Source: Thermoanaerobaculia bacterium (GTDB taxonomy: Bacteria; Acidobacteriota; Thermoanaerobaculia; Gp7-AA8). Taken from it: DNA of 14,690 nt. Position numbers and translations under genes: made by a program. Below the pieces are notes generated by a model. That model saw only the letters and a program-made list of their open reading frames with translations. It made no database searches and had not been told where the DNA came from. Shown here piece by piece: positions 6,685-13,352 of this stretch. Location of the stretch: contig JADGOA010000050.1 of the NCBI GenBank assembly GCA_017883215.1, positions 1 to 14,690 of the forward strand. The letters run 5' to 3'. Positions within the stretch are counted from its first letter, which is position 1. Every line of letters begins with the position of its first letter.

Positions 6685-6999
6685 ATGAATGCGATTGCTC
6701 TGCTTCAGGCCACCGGCAACAGTGCCGCTGCGCTCTTCGTCCAGATCCTGCCGATCCTGGCCATCGGTCTCGTTTTCTACTTCCTCGTCATCGCCCCCGC
6801 GAACAAGCAGCGGAAGAAGACGCAGGAAATGCTCGGCTCGCTCAAAAAGGGCGATCGCGTCGTGACCAGCGGCGGGATTTACGGCACTGTCCAGGGTGTT
6901 GAGGCGGACGTCGTTTATCTCAAGATCGCCGACAACGTGAAGATCAAGCTCGCGCGAAGCGCGGTCACCAGCATCGTCGCCGGCGACGCTGCGGAATGA
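6685..6999 (+). CDS. yajC: Sec translocase accessory protein YajC
   Basis: A 104-residue inner-membrane protein. One transmembrane helix (about residues 19-37, VQILPILAIGLVFYFLVIAP) is followed by the family signature PANKQRKKTQEMLGSLKKGDRVVTSGGIYGTV and a short beta-rich cytoplasmic tail ending KIKLARSAVTSIV. YajC associates with SecDF and the SecYEG holotranslocon. I chose ATG 6685 because it gives the normal YajC length and N-terminus; the frame is open further upstream, but that part overlaps the end of tgt. No evident Shine-Dalgarno sequence precedes it. It sits 34 bp after tgt and 25 bp before secD, consistent with a single transcript. Confidence 0.95.
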   Translation: MNAIALLQATGNSAAALFVQILPILAIGLVFYFLVIAPANKQRKKTQEMLGSLKKGDRVVTSGGIYGTVQGVEADVVYLKIADNVKIKLARSAVTSIVAGDAAE

Positions 7000-7013
7000 C
7001 CGCGCTCGTGTGC

Positions 7014-7020
7014 GGAGGAA
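7014..7020 (+). promoter_or_regulatory. Ribosome binding site that fixes secD start at TTG 7025
   Basis: GGAGGAA is a near-perfect Shine-Dalgarno sequence lying 4 nt before TTG 7025. The other in-frame candidate, GTG 7010, directly precedes this motif and has no ribosome site of its own, so the TTG start is preferred. Confidence 0.65.
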
Positions 7021-7024
7021 CCTC

Positions 7025-8593
7025 TTGAACACAAATCTGTGGTGGAAATTGTTGTTGATCGCCGCCGTGCTGGTGTTGTTCACCCTGGCGGTCATTCCGG
7101 GCGTGCTCTTTCAGGAGCCGATCCGTCGCGGCCTCGATCTCAAGGGCGGGACGCACCTGGTCATGCGGGTCAACGTCGGCGACGCGGTACGCCTCGAGGC
7201 GGACCAGGCGATGGAGCAGTTCAAGTCGCAGTCGACCAAGAACTCGCTGCCGATGCCGACCACCCGCCGCATCAACGACTCGACCTTCCTGGCCATCCCG
7301 CCGGCAGGTGTCACCGCCGGGGCGTACGATCGGCTGGTCGCCGACTACAAGAACCAGTACGACGTGAGCACCACGCCCGAAGGGGCGATCCAGTTCAGGA
7401 TCAAGCCCGTCTCCGTCTCCACCATCGAGCGCGACACCGTCAGTCACGTGGTGGAGACGATCCGCAACCGCATCGACGCCCTCGGCGTCACCGAGCCGCT
7501 GATCGCGCCCGAGAGTAACAACCGCGTGGTCATCCAGCTCCCGGGCGTCGACGACCCCGCCCGCGTCAAGGACATCATCAAGACCACCGCGCAGCTGCAG
7601 TTCCGCCTGGTCGAGGGAACCTCAGGGACTGATCCTCAGTCCACCCTGAACACCGTTCCGGCGAACATGAAGAACGACGTCGACATCCTTCCCGGCAACC
7701 GTGAGAACGAGCTCGGACAGGCGGTCGGCACCGAGTTCTACGCCGTGCGGAAGGTCGTTCCCGTCACCGGCACCGACCTGAAGAACGCCCGCGTGCAGAA
7801 GGGCCGCCTCAACGAGCCGGTCATCGGCTTCTCGATGACTACCGACGGCGCCCGGAAATTCGGCGATCTGACCGGCAACAACGTCGGCAAACAGCTGGCC
7901 ATCGTCCTGGACAACAAGATCCAGTCGGCACCGCGCATCAACTCGCGCATCGACGACCAGGGCGTCATCGAGGGCCGCTTCACCCAGCAGCAGGCCGCCG
8001 ATCTGGCGCTGGTACTCCGCAGCGGGTCGCTGCCGGCCTCGCTGACCACGCTCGAAGAGCGCACAGTCGGCCCTTCGCTCGGCCGCGACTCCATCCGCCA
8101 GGGCGTGCTGGCCTCTCTCATCGGCTTCATCGGTCTGATCGCCGCCGTGCTGGTCTACTACCGCGGCGCCGGAATCAACGCCGTCCTGGCCCTGCTGCTG
8201 AACCTGGTGATCATCCTCGGGATGATGGCCTACTTCAAAGCGACGCTGACGCTCCCCGGGATCGCCGGCATCATTCTGACCCTGGGCATGGCCGTCGACT
8301 CGAATGTGCTCGTCTTCGAGCGCATCCGGGAAGAGCTGCGCGAAGGAAAGACCGTCACGGCCTCCATCCAGCAGGGCTTCTCCCGCGCCTTCGGAACCAT
8401 CATCGACACTCACATGACGACGATCATCTCGGCGTTGTTCCTGTTCCAGTTCGGAACGGGACCGATCAAGGGGTTCGCCGTCACGCTTCTGATCGGCCTC
8501 TTCGCGTCGGTGTTCACGGCCTTCTTCGTATCGCGCGTGATCTTCGACATGGTCTACAAACCCTCTGACCGGCCGAAAGAAATCAGCATCTAA
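7025..8593 (+). CDS. secD: Protein translocase subunit SecD
   Basis: A 522-residue RND-type inner-membrane protein that uses the proton gradient to pull exported proteins through SecYEG. TM1 (about 7-26) leads to the conserved RRGLDLKGGTHLVMRV. The large periplasmic region contains the ETIRNRIDALGVTEPLI and VVIQLPGVDDPARVKDIIK motifs, then GRFTQQQAADLALVLRSGSLPA and TVGPSLGRDSI just before TM2. TM4 carries GMAVDSNVLVFERIREEL, whose Asp is the conserved transport residue of the family. Length is typical of a stand-alone SecD. The start is taken as TTG 7025 on the strength of GGAGGAA upstream, giving MNTNLWWKLLLIAAVLVLF; GTG 7010 would add five residues. secF begins 16 bp downstream. Confidence 0.96.
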   Translation: MNTNLWWKLLLIAAVLVLFTLAVIPGVLFQEPIRRGLDLKGGTHLVMRVNVGDAVRLEADQAMEQFKSQSTKNSLPMPTTRRINDSTFLAIPPAGVTAGAYDRLVADYKNQYDVSTTPEGAIQFRIKPVSVSTIERDTVSHVVETIRNRIDALGVTEPLIAPESNNRVVIQLPGVDDPARVKDIIKTTAQLQFRLVEGTSGTDPQSTLNTVPANMKNDVDILPGNRENELGQAVGTEFYAVRKVVPVTGTDLKNARVQKGRLNEPVIGFSMTTDGARKFGDLTGNNVGKQLAIVLDNKIQSAPRINSRIDDQGVIEGRFTQQQAADLALVLRSGSLPASLTTLEERTVGPSLGRDSIRQGVLASLIGFIGLIAAVLVYYRGAGINAVLALLLNLVIILGMMAYFKATLTLPGIAGIILTLGMAVDSNVLVFERIREELREGKTVTASIQQGFSRAFGTIIDTHMTTIISALFLFQFGTGPIKGFAVTLLIGLFASVFTAFFVSRVIFDMVYKPSDRPKEISI

Positions 8594-8609
8594 AACGCCG
8601 AGGATAATC

Positions 8610-9827
8610 ATGCAGCTTTTCGTTAACACTAATTACAACTTCATCAAGTGGCGTTTTGCGGCGATCGCCTTCTCGATCGTCTGGGTGCTGATCGGCCTGG
8701 CCTTCTACGCCAGGCGCGGCGTCAACTGGGGCATCGACTTCGCGGGCGGCGCCAACGTCGTGCTTCGCTTCCGCGACGCTGTGCCTCTGGACCGGCTCCG
8801 CGCCGATCTCGCCGACGCCTCCATCCAGCAGTACGGGAAGGCCGAGGATCGCGCCGTGCTGATCCGCCTGCCGATGCAGAAGCGGGAGGGCGATTACGCC
8901 GGGCTGACCGTCGCCAGACTGAATCGCGACCTCAATCCGGAATCGGCCACCGGCAAGGTTGACCTCAACTTCCGCGGCCGCGACCAGATCACCGACCTCC
9001 TCTACACCGCCGACCCCGATCGCAAGGGCACCATTGACGCGGCCAAGCAGTACTACTCCACCATCGCGCAGAACGTCATCAACAAGCGCTCCGAGCTGGG
9101 CATCTTCCGCTCCATCGACCAGGCGACCTCCGCACCGGGCGTCACCGCGGGCATGGCCGGCGTCCTGCGGGACAAGTCGTTCGTCGGCTCGTTCAACGTG
9201 CTGAACCAGGAGACCGTCGGCCCGCAGGTGGGCAAGGAGCTCCAGGGGAAAGCCGTCTGGGCCGTCATCCTCTCGACTCTGGCCATGGGCGCCTATCTCT
9301 GGCTGCGCTTCGACGTGATGTTCGGCGGCGCGGCCGTCGTCTGCATCATCCACGACATCTGCGTCTCGCTGGCTTTCCTCGGGATCATCAACGGCGAGGC
9401 CTCGCTGAATATCGTCGCTGCGTTGCTGCTGATCGTCGGTTTCTCCATCAACGACACGGTCGTCATGTACGACCGCGTCCGCGAGAACCGTCGCAAGACC
9501 AAGACGCGCATGCCGTTCGAGGACCAGCTCAACCACGCCATGAACCAGACGTTGTCGCGAACGATCCTGACCTCCGGGTCGGTGGTCATCGTCCTCATCG
9601 CGCTGCTGTTGTTCGGCGGGAAGGTGATCCACGAGTTCGCGTGGATCCTGCTGATCGGCGTTCTGGCCGGCACGTACTCGACGATCACGATCGTTCCGGC
9701 GGTCGCGATCGCCTGGAACAACGTCACGGGGCGCAAGCGCGACATCGCCGGTCCGGGATCGCGTGCGCGAGTCGAAGAGACCCCGCGCAGCGAAGCGCCG
9801 ACGCCGCGGAAGCGCAAAGCGGTTTAG
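8610..9827 (+). CDS. secF: Protein translocase subunit SecF, with an enlarged periplasmic domain
   Basis: A 405-residue partner of SecD. TM1 (about 15-33) is followed by VNWGIDFAGGANVVLRF. After the first periplasmic loop come NQETVGPQVGKELQGKAVWAV, TM2-TM6, and GFSINDTVVMYDRVRENRR with the conserved Asn-Asp pair of SecF TM4. Common SecF proteins have about 300-325 residues. Here roughly 80-90 extra residues lie between about 105 and 200, including IFRSIDQATSAPGVTAGMAGVLRD, a pattern I recall from SecF of several deep-branching diderm phyla. The last 35 residues are a basic, Arg/Ala/Pro-rich cytoplasmic tail. ATG 8610 has GAGGA 5 nt upstream. It is the last gene of the cluster and is followed by a strong terminator. 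Confidence 0.95.
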   Translation: MQLFVNTNYNFIKWRFAAIAFSIVWVLIGLAFYARRGVNWGIDFAGGANVVLRFRDAVPLDRLRADLADASIQQYGKAEDRAVLIRLPMQKREGDYAGLTVARLNRDLNPESATGKVDLNFRGRDQITDLLYTADPDRKGTIDAAKQYYSTIAQNVINKRSELGIFRSIDQATSAPGVTAGMAGVLRDKSFVGSFNVLNQETVGPQVGKELQGKAVWAVILSTLAMGAYLWLRFDVMFGGAAVVCIIHDICVSLAFLGIINGEASLNIVAALLLIVGFSINDTVVMYDRVRENRRKTKTRMPFEDQLNHAMNQTLSRTILTSGSVVIVLIALLLFGGKVIHEFAWILLIGVLAGTYSTITIVPAVAIAWNNVTGRKRDIAGPGSRARVEETPRSEAPTPRKRKAV

Positions 9828-9847
9828 TTCTCCGACATCGGATGACG

Positions 9848-9876
9848 AACGGCGAGCAGCAATGCTCGCCGTTTTT
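9848..9876 (+). terminator. Intrinsic terminator after secF
   Basis: A perfect 11-bp stem (9848-9858 with 9863-9873; core ACGGCGAGCA) closes a GCAA tetraloop and runs into a run of five T (9872-9876). It begins 20 nt past the secF stop and closes the tgt-yajC-secD-secF unit. It is the only textbook Rho-independent terminator I find in the window. Confidence 0.93.
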
Positions 9877-9880
9877 AGTC

Positions 9881-9970
9881 GGTGCTCGGTGCTCGGTGGA
9901 CAGTGGTCTGACGGATGATTCGACCCCCGACCCCCGACCCCCGAGCACCGAGCACCGAGCACCGATCACG
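9881..9970. repeat. Inverted heptamer array directly behind the secF terminator
   Basis: The left arm is GGTGCTC twice, then GGTGGAC and AGTGGTC (9881-9908). The right arm is GACCCCC three times, GAGCACC three times, then GATCACG (9922-9970). GGTGCTC and GAGCACC are exact reverse complements, so the inner parts can pair; the GACCCCC block has no full partner. It fills the start of the 255-bp gap between secF and the malic enzyme. The rest of that gap (9971-10072) shows nothing I can assign beyond the downstream ribosome site. Confidence 0.85.
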
Positions 9971-10072
9971 AACCACCCGTGACGCACCGCACGGTCCGCT
10001 GGTGTCGTCGTCCTGTCTGATCGCTCTCCGGCAGTGGTCGCGCTACCCTCGCTGCTGGCCATTCCATCCATC

Positions 10073-10077
10073 GGAGG
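10073..10077 (+). promoter_or_regulatory. Ribosome binding site deciding the malic enzyme start
   Basis: GGAGG lies 5 nt before GTG 10083. The competing ATG 10155, which matches the usual MaeB N-terminus, has only GGAG about 10 nt upstream. The GTG start is favoured, adding 24 low-complexity residues. Confidence 0.6.
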
Positions 10078-10082
10078 ATCCC

Positions 10083-12419
10083 GTGACTGACGTGCTAGAC
10101 TCGCCGACTCTCAAAAAGGCCGCCGCCGCAAAGGCCTCGTCGGAGCCGCAAACCATGGCAGACAATCTTGATGACGCGCTGGAGTATCACTCCGGCGGCA
10201 GACCCGGGAAGATCGAAGTCGTCCCCACCAAACCGACCGCAACACAGCGTGACCTCTCCCTCGCTTACACCCCCGGCGTGGCCAAGCCGTGCCTCGAGAT
10301 CGCGAAGAACATTGCTGACGTCTACAAGTACACGAACAAAGGCAATCTCGTCGCCGTCATCAGCAACGGCACGGCCGTCCTGGGCCTCGGCAACATCGGT
10401 CCGGAGGCCGGCAAACCGGTCATGGAGGGGAAGGGCGTCCTCTTCAAGCGCTTCGCCGACATCGACGTGTTCGACATCGAGCTCGCCACGCGCGACGTCG
10501 ACGAGTTCTGCAACGCCGTCCGCATCATGGAGCCGACTTTCGGCGGCATCAACCTCGAGGACATCGCTGCCCCGGATTGCTTCGAGATCGAAGACCGCCT
10601 GAAGCGGGAGATGAAGATTCCCGTCTTCCACGACGACCAGCATGGCACGGCCATCATCTCCGCCGCGGCGCTGGTCAACGCGCTCGAGGTGGCGGGGAAG
10701 AAGATCGGCGAGGTGAAGCTCGTCATCTCCGGCGCCGGTGCGGCGGCCATGGCTTGCCTCCGTCTCTACCTGAAGTTCGGCCTGCGCAAAGAGAACGTGA
10801 TGCTCGTCGACCGTCACGGCGTGATTTACAAAGGTCGCGAAGACGGCATGACGTCTTACAAGAAGGAGTTCGCGGCGGACACCGACAGGCGGACGCTCAC
10901 GCAGGCTCTTGTCGGCGCCGACGTCTTCCTCGGCCTTTCCGCGGGCGGCGTCGTCTCGCAGGAGATGATCAAGGGGATGGCCCCGAACCCGATCATCTTC
11001 GCGATGGCCAATCCGGATCCGGAGATCGGCTACGACGAAGCGATCGCCGCGCGTCCGGACGCCATCATGGCCACCGGCCGCAGCGATTATCCGAACCAGG
11101 TCAACAACGTGCTCGGGTTTCCGTTCATCTTCCGCGGCGCGCTCGACTGCCGCGCCACGACCATCAACGACGAGATGAAGATGGCCGCCTCCCGCGCTCT
11201 CTCGGAGCTGGCCAAGGAAGACGTTCCCGACTCCGTTCTCCGCGCCTACGCCACGAAGGAGCGGTTCTCCTTCGGCCGCCAGTATCTGATCCCGAAGCCG
11301 TTCGACTACCGCGTGCTGCTCAACGTCCCGGTGGCGGTCGCTCGTGCCGCCGCCGAAACCGGTGTGGCCCAGGAACCGATTCAGGACTACGACGCTTACC
11401 GCCGCCGCCTCGAGAGCCTGCTCGGCCGCTCGCGCAGCCTGATGCAGCAGATCTTCGACCGGGCACGACAGAACCCGAAGCGCATCGTCTTTCCCGAGGG
11501 AGACCAGGAGAAGATCATCCGCGCGGCCAAGGTCATGATCGACGAAGGGGTCGGTCATCCGATCCTTCTCGGGCGTCGCGAGAAGGTGGGATCGCTGCTC
11601 AAGAAATACAACGTCGACGAGTCGAAGATCACAACCATCGACATCTCCAACTCGCCGGATTTCGCACGCTACGCGGAGAGGTTCCACGAACTCCGTAAGC
11701 GCCAGGGCATGACCATCGCCGACGCCCGCCGCATCATGAATTCGCGTAATTACTTCGCCATGATGATGATGGAGCAGGGGGATGCCGACGGGGTGATCGC
11801 CGGCCTGCGCGCGTTCTATCCGGCCACGATCAAGCCGGCCTTGCAGATCCTCAAGACGCGCCCCGGCGTCAATCACGTCTCCGGCGCGTACCTTCTGATG
11901 TTCAAGAGCCGCACGATGGTTCTGGCTGACACGACCGTCAACATCAATCCGGACGCGGAGCAACTGGCGGAGATCGCCATTCTCACGGCGGACACGGCGC
12001 GCCGGTTCAACATCGAGCCGCGCGTGGCGATGGTGTCGTTCTCGAACTTCGGCTCGACCAGACATCCCGACGCCGAGAAGATGCAGCGGGCGACGGAAAT
12101 CGTGAAAAAGCGCCGCCCCGATCTGGTCATCGAAGGGGAGATGCAGGCCGACACCGCGGTCTCGCCCGAGATCGCCCACGAGGACTATCCGTGGAGTGCG
12201 ATTCAGGGCGACGCCAACGTGCTCGTCTTCGCCAACCTCGATGCCGCCAACGCCGCCTACAAGTTGCTGTGGCGGCTCGGCGGTGCGGAAGCGATCGGTC
12301 CGATCCTGCAGGGTCTCGCCAGGCCGGTGCACGTCCTGCAGCGCGGCGTGGACGTCAACGACATCGTCAACATGGCGGCCATCGCCGTGCTCGACGCGCA
12401 GGAGATGGCCGGGCAGTAG
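10083..12419 (+). CDS. maeB: NADP-dependent malic enzyme with phosphotransacetylase-like C-terminal domain (MaeB type)
   Basis: A 778-residue cytosolic enzyme that oxidatively decarboxylates malate to pyruvate with NAD(P)H production. After a short Ala/Lys-rich leader, the malic N-terminal domain (about 45-190) has RDLSLAYTPGVAKPCLEIA, GTAVLGLGNIGPEAGKPVMEGKG and DIDVFDIEL. The NAD-binding domain (about 190-420) opens with VFHDDQHGTAIISAAALVNAL and contains the dinucleotide motif SGAGAAAMACLRL. Residues about 455-775 are a PTA_PTB domain starting RIVFPEGDQEKIIRAAKVM. In E. coli MaeB this domain is regulatory (acetyl-CoA sensing) rather than catalytic; that role is inferred here. Length matches the family (about 760). 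The start is GTG 10083 by its GGAGG; ATG 10155 is the alternative. It is separated from secF by a terminator and an array, so it is probably its own unit, and the neighbours say nothing about pathway. Confidence 0.95.
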   Translation: MTDVLDSPTLKKAAAAKASSEPQTMADNLDDALEYHSGGRPGKIEVVPTKPTATQRDLSLAYTPGVAKPCLEIAKNIADVYKYTNKGNLVAVISNGTAVLGLGNIGPEAGKPVMEGKGVLFKRFADIDVFDIELATRDVDEFCNAVRIMEPTFGGINLEDIAAPDCFEIEDRLKREMKIPVFHDDQHGTAIISAAALVNALEVAGKKIGEVKLVISGAGAAAMACLRLYLKFGLRKENVMLVDRHGVIYKGREDGMTSYKKEFAADTDRRTLTQALVGADVFLGLSAGGVVSQEMIKGMAPNPIIFAMANPDPEIGYDEAIAARPDAIMATGRSDYPNQVNNVLGFPFIFRGALDCRATTINDEMKMAASRALSELAKEDVPDSVLRAYATKERFSFGRQYLIPKPFDYRVLLNVPVAVARAAAETGVAQEPIQDYDAYRRRLESLLGRSRSLMQQIFDRARQNPKRIVFPEGDQEKIIRAAKVMIDEGVGHPILLGRREKVGSLLKKYNVDESKITTIDISNSPDFARYAERFHELRKRQGMTIADARRIMNSRNYFAMMMMEQGDADGVIAGLRAFYPATIKPALQILKTRPGVNHVSGAYLLMFKSRTMVLADTTVNINPDAEQLAEIAILTADTARRFNIEPRVAMVSFSNFGSTRHPDAEKMQRATEIVKKRRPDLVIEGEMQADTAVSPEIAHEDYPWSAIQGDANVLVFANLDAANAAYKLLWRLGGAEAIGPILQGLARPVHVLQRGVDVNDIVNMAAIAVLDAQEMAGQ

Positions 12420-12434
12420 CTGATTCGCCTCTCC

Positions 12435-12810
12435 GGAGTGCGGACGTCCTCGTCCGGCGGCTGGAGTTTGGCCGTGACCGCCCGGGTGTCATCCCATCTC
12501 ACTCACGCTTCTAATGACACGAGGCAAGCCTGCCATCCTGTAGGGGCGCGCACCAGCGCGCCCGCAACTCTCAACGGGAGAGCGGGCGCACTGCTGTGCG
12601 CCCCCATAGCAGAACGGGTCATTTCCGCTCCACCGGCGCACGCGCCGTTAACCGGCTCGGGATGACGCGGCGCAGTTTTAACTAGTCATGCCTACAGACA
12701 AAGGCCAAACTCCAGCCGCCGGACGTCCCCGTCCGGCGGTACGTGTCGGCCGGCAGAAAATCGATCGGACGCGGACGTCCGATCGTTGCGGACGAGGACG
12801 TCCGCACTCC
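12435..12810. repeat. Composite inverted-repeat element, MITE-like, non-coding
   Basis: The outer ends are a perfect 22-bp inverted repeat: 12435-12456 (starts GGAGTGCGGACG) against 12789-12810 (ends GACGTCCGCACTCC). A second perfect 23-bp inverted repeat pairs 12451-12473 (ends GGCTGGAGTTTGGCC) with 12703-12725 (starts GGCCAAACTCCAGCC). The two left arms overlap as one 39-nt block, whereas the right copies are split by about 63 nt rich in GGACGTCC-type palindromes. The interior holds a smaller hairpin pair (12543-12605). No transposase or credible reading frame is present. This occupies most of the 455-bp gap between the malic enzyme and the response regulator, starting 15 nt after the malic enzyme stop. 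Confidence 0.8.
12543..12605. repeat. Doublet of GC hairpins, REP/BIME-like
   Basis: Two hairpins stand back to back. The first is GGGCGCGC-ACCA-GCGCGCCC (about 12545-12564) and the second is GGGCGCAC-TGCT-GTGCGCCC (about 12584-12603). They are also approximate inverted copies of each other, separated by a 16-nt linker (12566-12581). The left flank TGTAGGGG resembles a dispersed repeat type I recall from many environmental genomes. It is nested inside the larger element at 12435-12810. Confidence 0.75.
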
Positions 12811-12832
12811 AGGGGCGACGCCGGCACGCACC

Positions 12833-12859
12833 ACCTCATGACCTCGAAACCTCGTGACC
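12833..12859 (-). repeat. Short octamer array behind the response regulator
   Basis: Three 8-mers, ACCTCATG, ACCTCGAA and ACCTCGTG, followed by ACC. The units are the same type as those in the array after mnmA (14501-14598). It lies 15 nt beyond the stop codon of the leftward response regulator gene. Only one arm is seen here. Confidence 0.7.
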
Positions 12860-12874
12860 GGTCGGGCGGGTGGG

Positions 12875-13270
12875 TCACACCGTTTCGGCGCTCACGCAGC
12901 TCCGCACCAGCGCGCTGAGGGCCTCGAGGTCGAACGGTTTCGGCAGGAACGCGCAGCCGCCCGAGGTGATCGCGGCGGCGATCTCCGGCTCGCGAACCGC
13001 GCTGACGATGATGACCGGGATGCGCCTCAGCTCGGCGTCCTCTTTCCGCTCTTTCAGAACGTCCCATCCGGAGAGAACCGGCATCATGAGGTCGAGCAGG
13101 ACGACGTCGGGATGGGTGGCGCGCATGCAGTCGAGCGCTTCGCGGCCGTTCGTCGCTTCGATCAGCGCATATCCCTCGCGTTTCAGGGCGGCGATCATCA
13201 GCCGCCGGATGTTGACGTCATCATCGACGACCAGCACGCATGACTTCGCTTCCGGGCTCCGCAATTCCAT
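12875..13270 (-). CDS. Single-domain response regulator (CheY-like receiver)
   Basis: A 131-residue cytosolic receiver domain with no output domain. Conserved residues are all present: the acidic pocket at Asp16/Asp17 (CVLVVDDDVN), the phosphoacceptor Asp60 (DVVLLDLMMPVLSG), the switch Ser90 (IPVIIVSA), and Lys111 (FLPKPFD). It should be phosphorylated by a histidine kinase and signal through protein contacts; the kinase and target are not in this window, so it is an orphan. ATG 13270 gives a domain starting 10 residues before the first strand, although its ribosome site is weak. The open frame extends upstream to 13462, but that would overlap the divergent mnmA and adds no recognisable sequence. 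It is divergent from mnmA across 82 bp, where I could not identify a convincing promoter for either gene. Confidence 0.92.
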   Translation of the reverse strand: MELRSPEAKSCVLVVDDDVNIRRLMIAALKREGYALIEATNGREALDCMRATHPDVVLLDLMMPVLSGWDVLKERKEDAELRRIPVIIVSAVREPEIAAAITSGGCAFLPKPFDLEALSALVRSCVSAETV

Positions 13271-13352
13271 CGGGACCAACGCCAGGACGGCATGCACGAC
13301 CGATACCGTGGGAATTGAAACGATCGACCGGCTGCTTTGGGACGGGCCAGCC

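Noticed and set aside
8583..9962. A 459-codon minus-strand frame opposite secF
   Set aside because: It is antisense to secF and begins inside the heptamer array, with no motif and no ribosome site.
9915..10082. N-terminal extension of the malic enzyme back to ATG 9915
   Set aside because: The extension would translate the heptamer array and matches nothing in the family. The GGAGG at 10073 points to GTG 10083.
10095..12332. A 745-codon open frame on the minus strand across the malic enzyme
   Set aside because: It is antisense to a gene with full malic-enzyme and PTA motifs. The translation has no recognisable motif and the low-complexity Arg/Asp/Val composition typical of antisense frames in GC-rich genes.
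12435..12865. Small coding genes in the malic enzyme-response regulator gap
   Set aside because: Short open frames here simply translate palindromic repeats, with no ribosome site and no protein-like composition.
12870..13352. N-terminal extension of MnmA upstream of 13353
   Set aside because: This stretch is antisense to the response regulator, and the PP-loop begins right after ATG 13353 as in normal MnmA.
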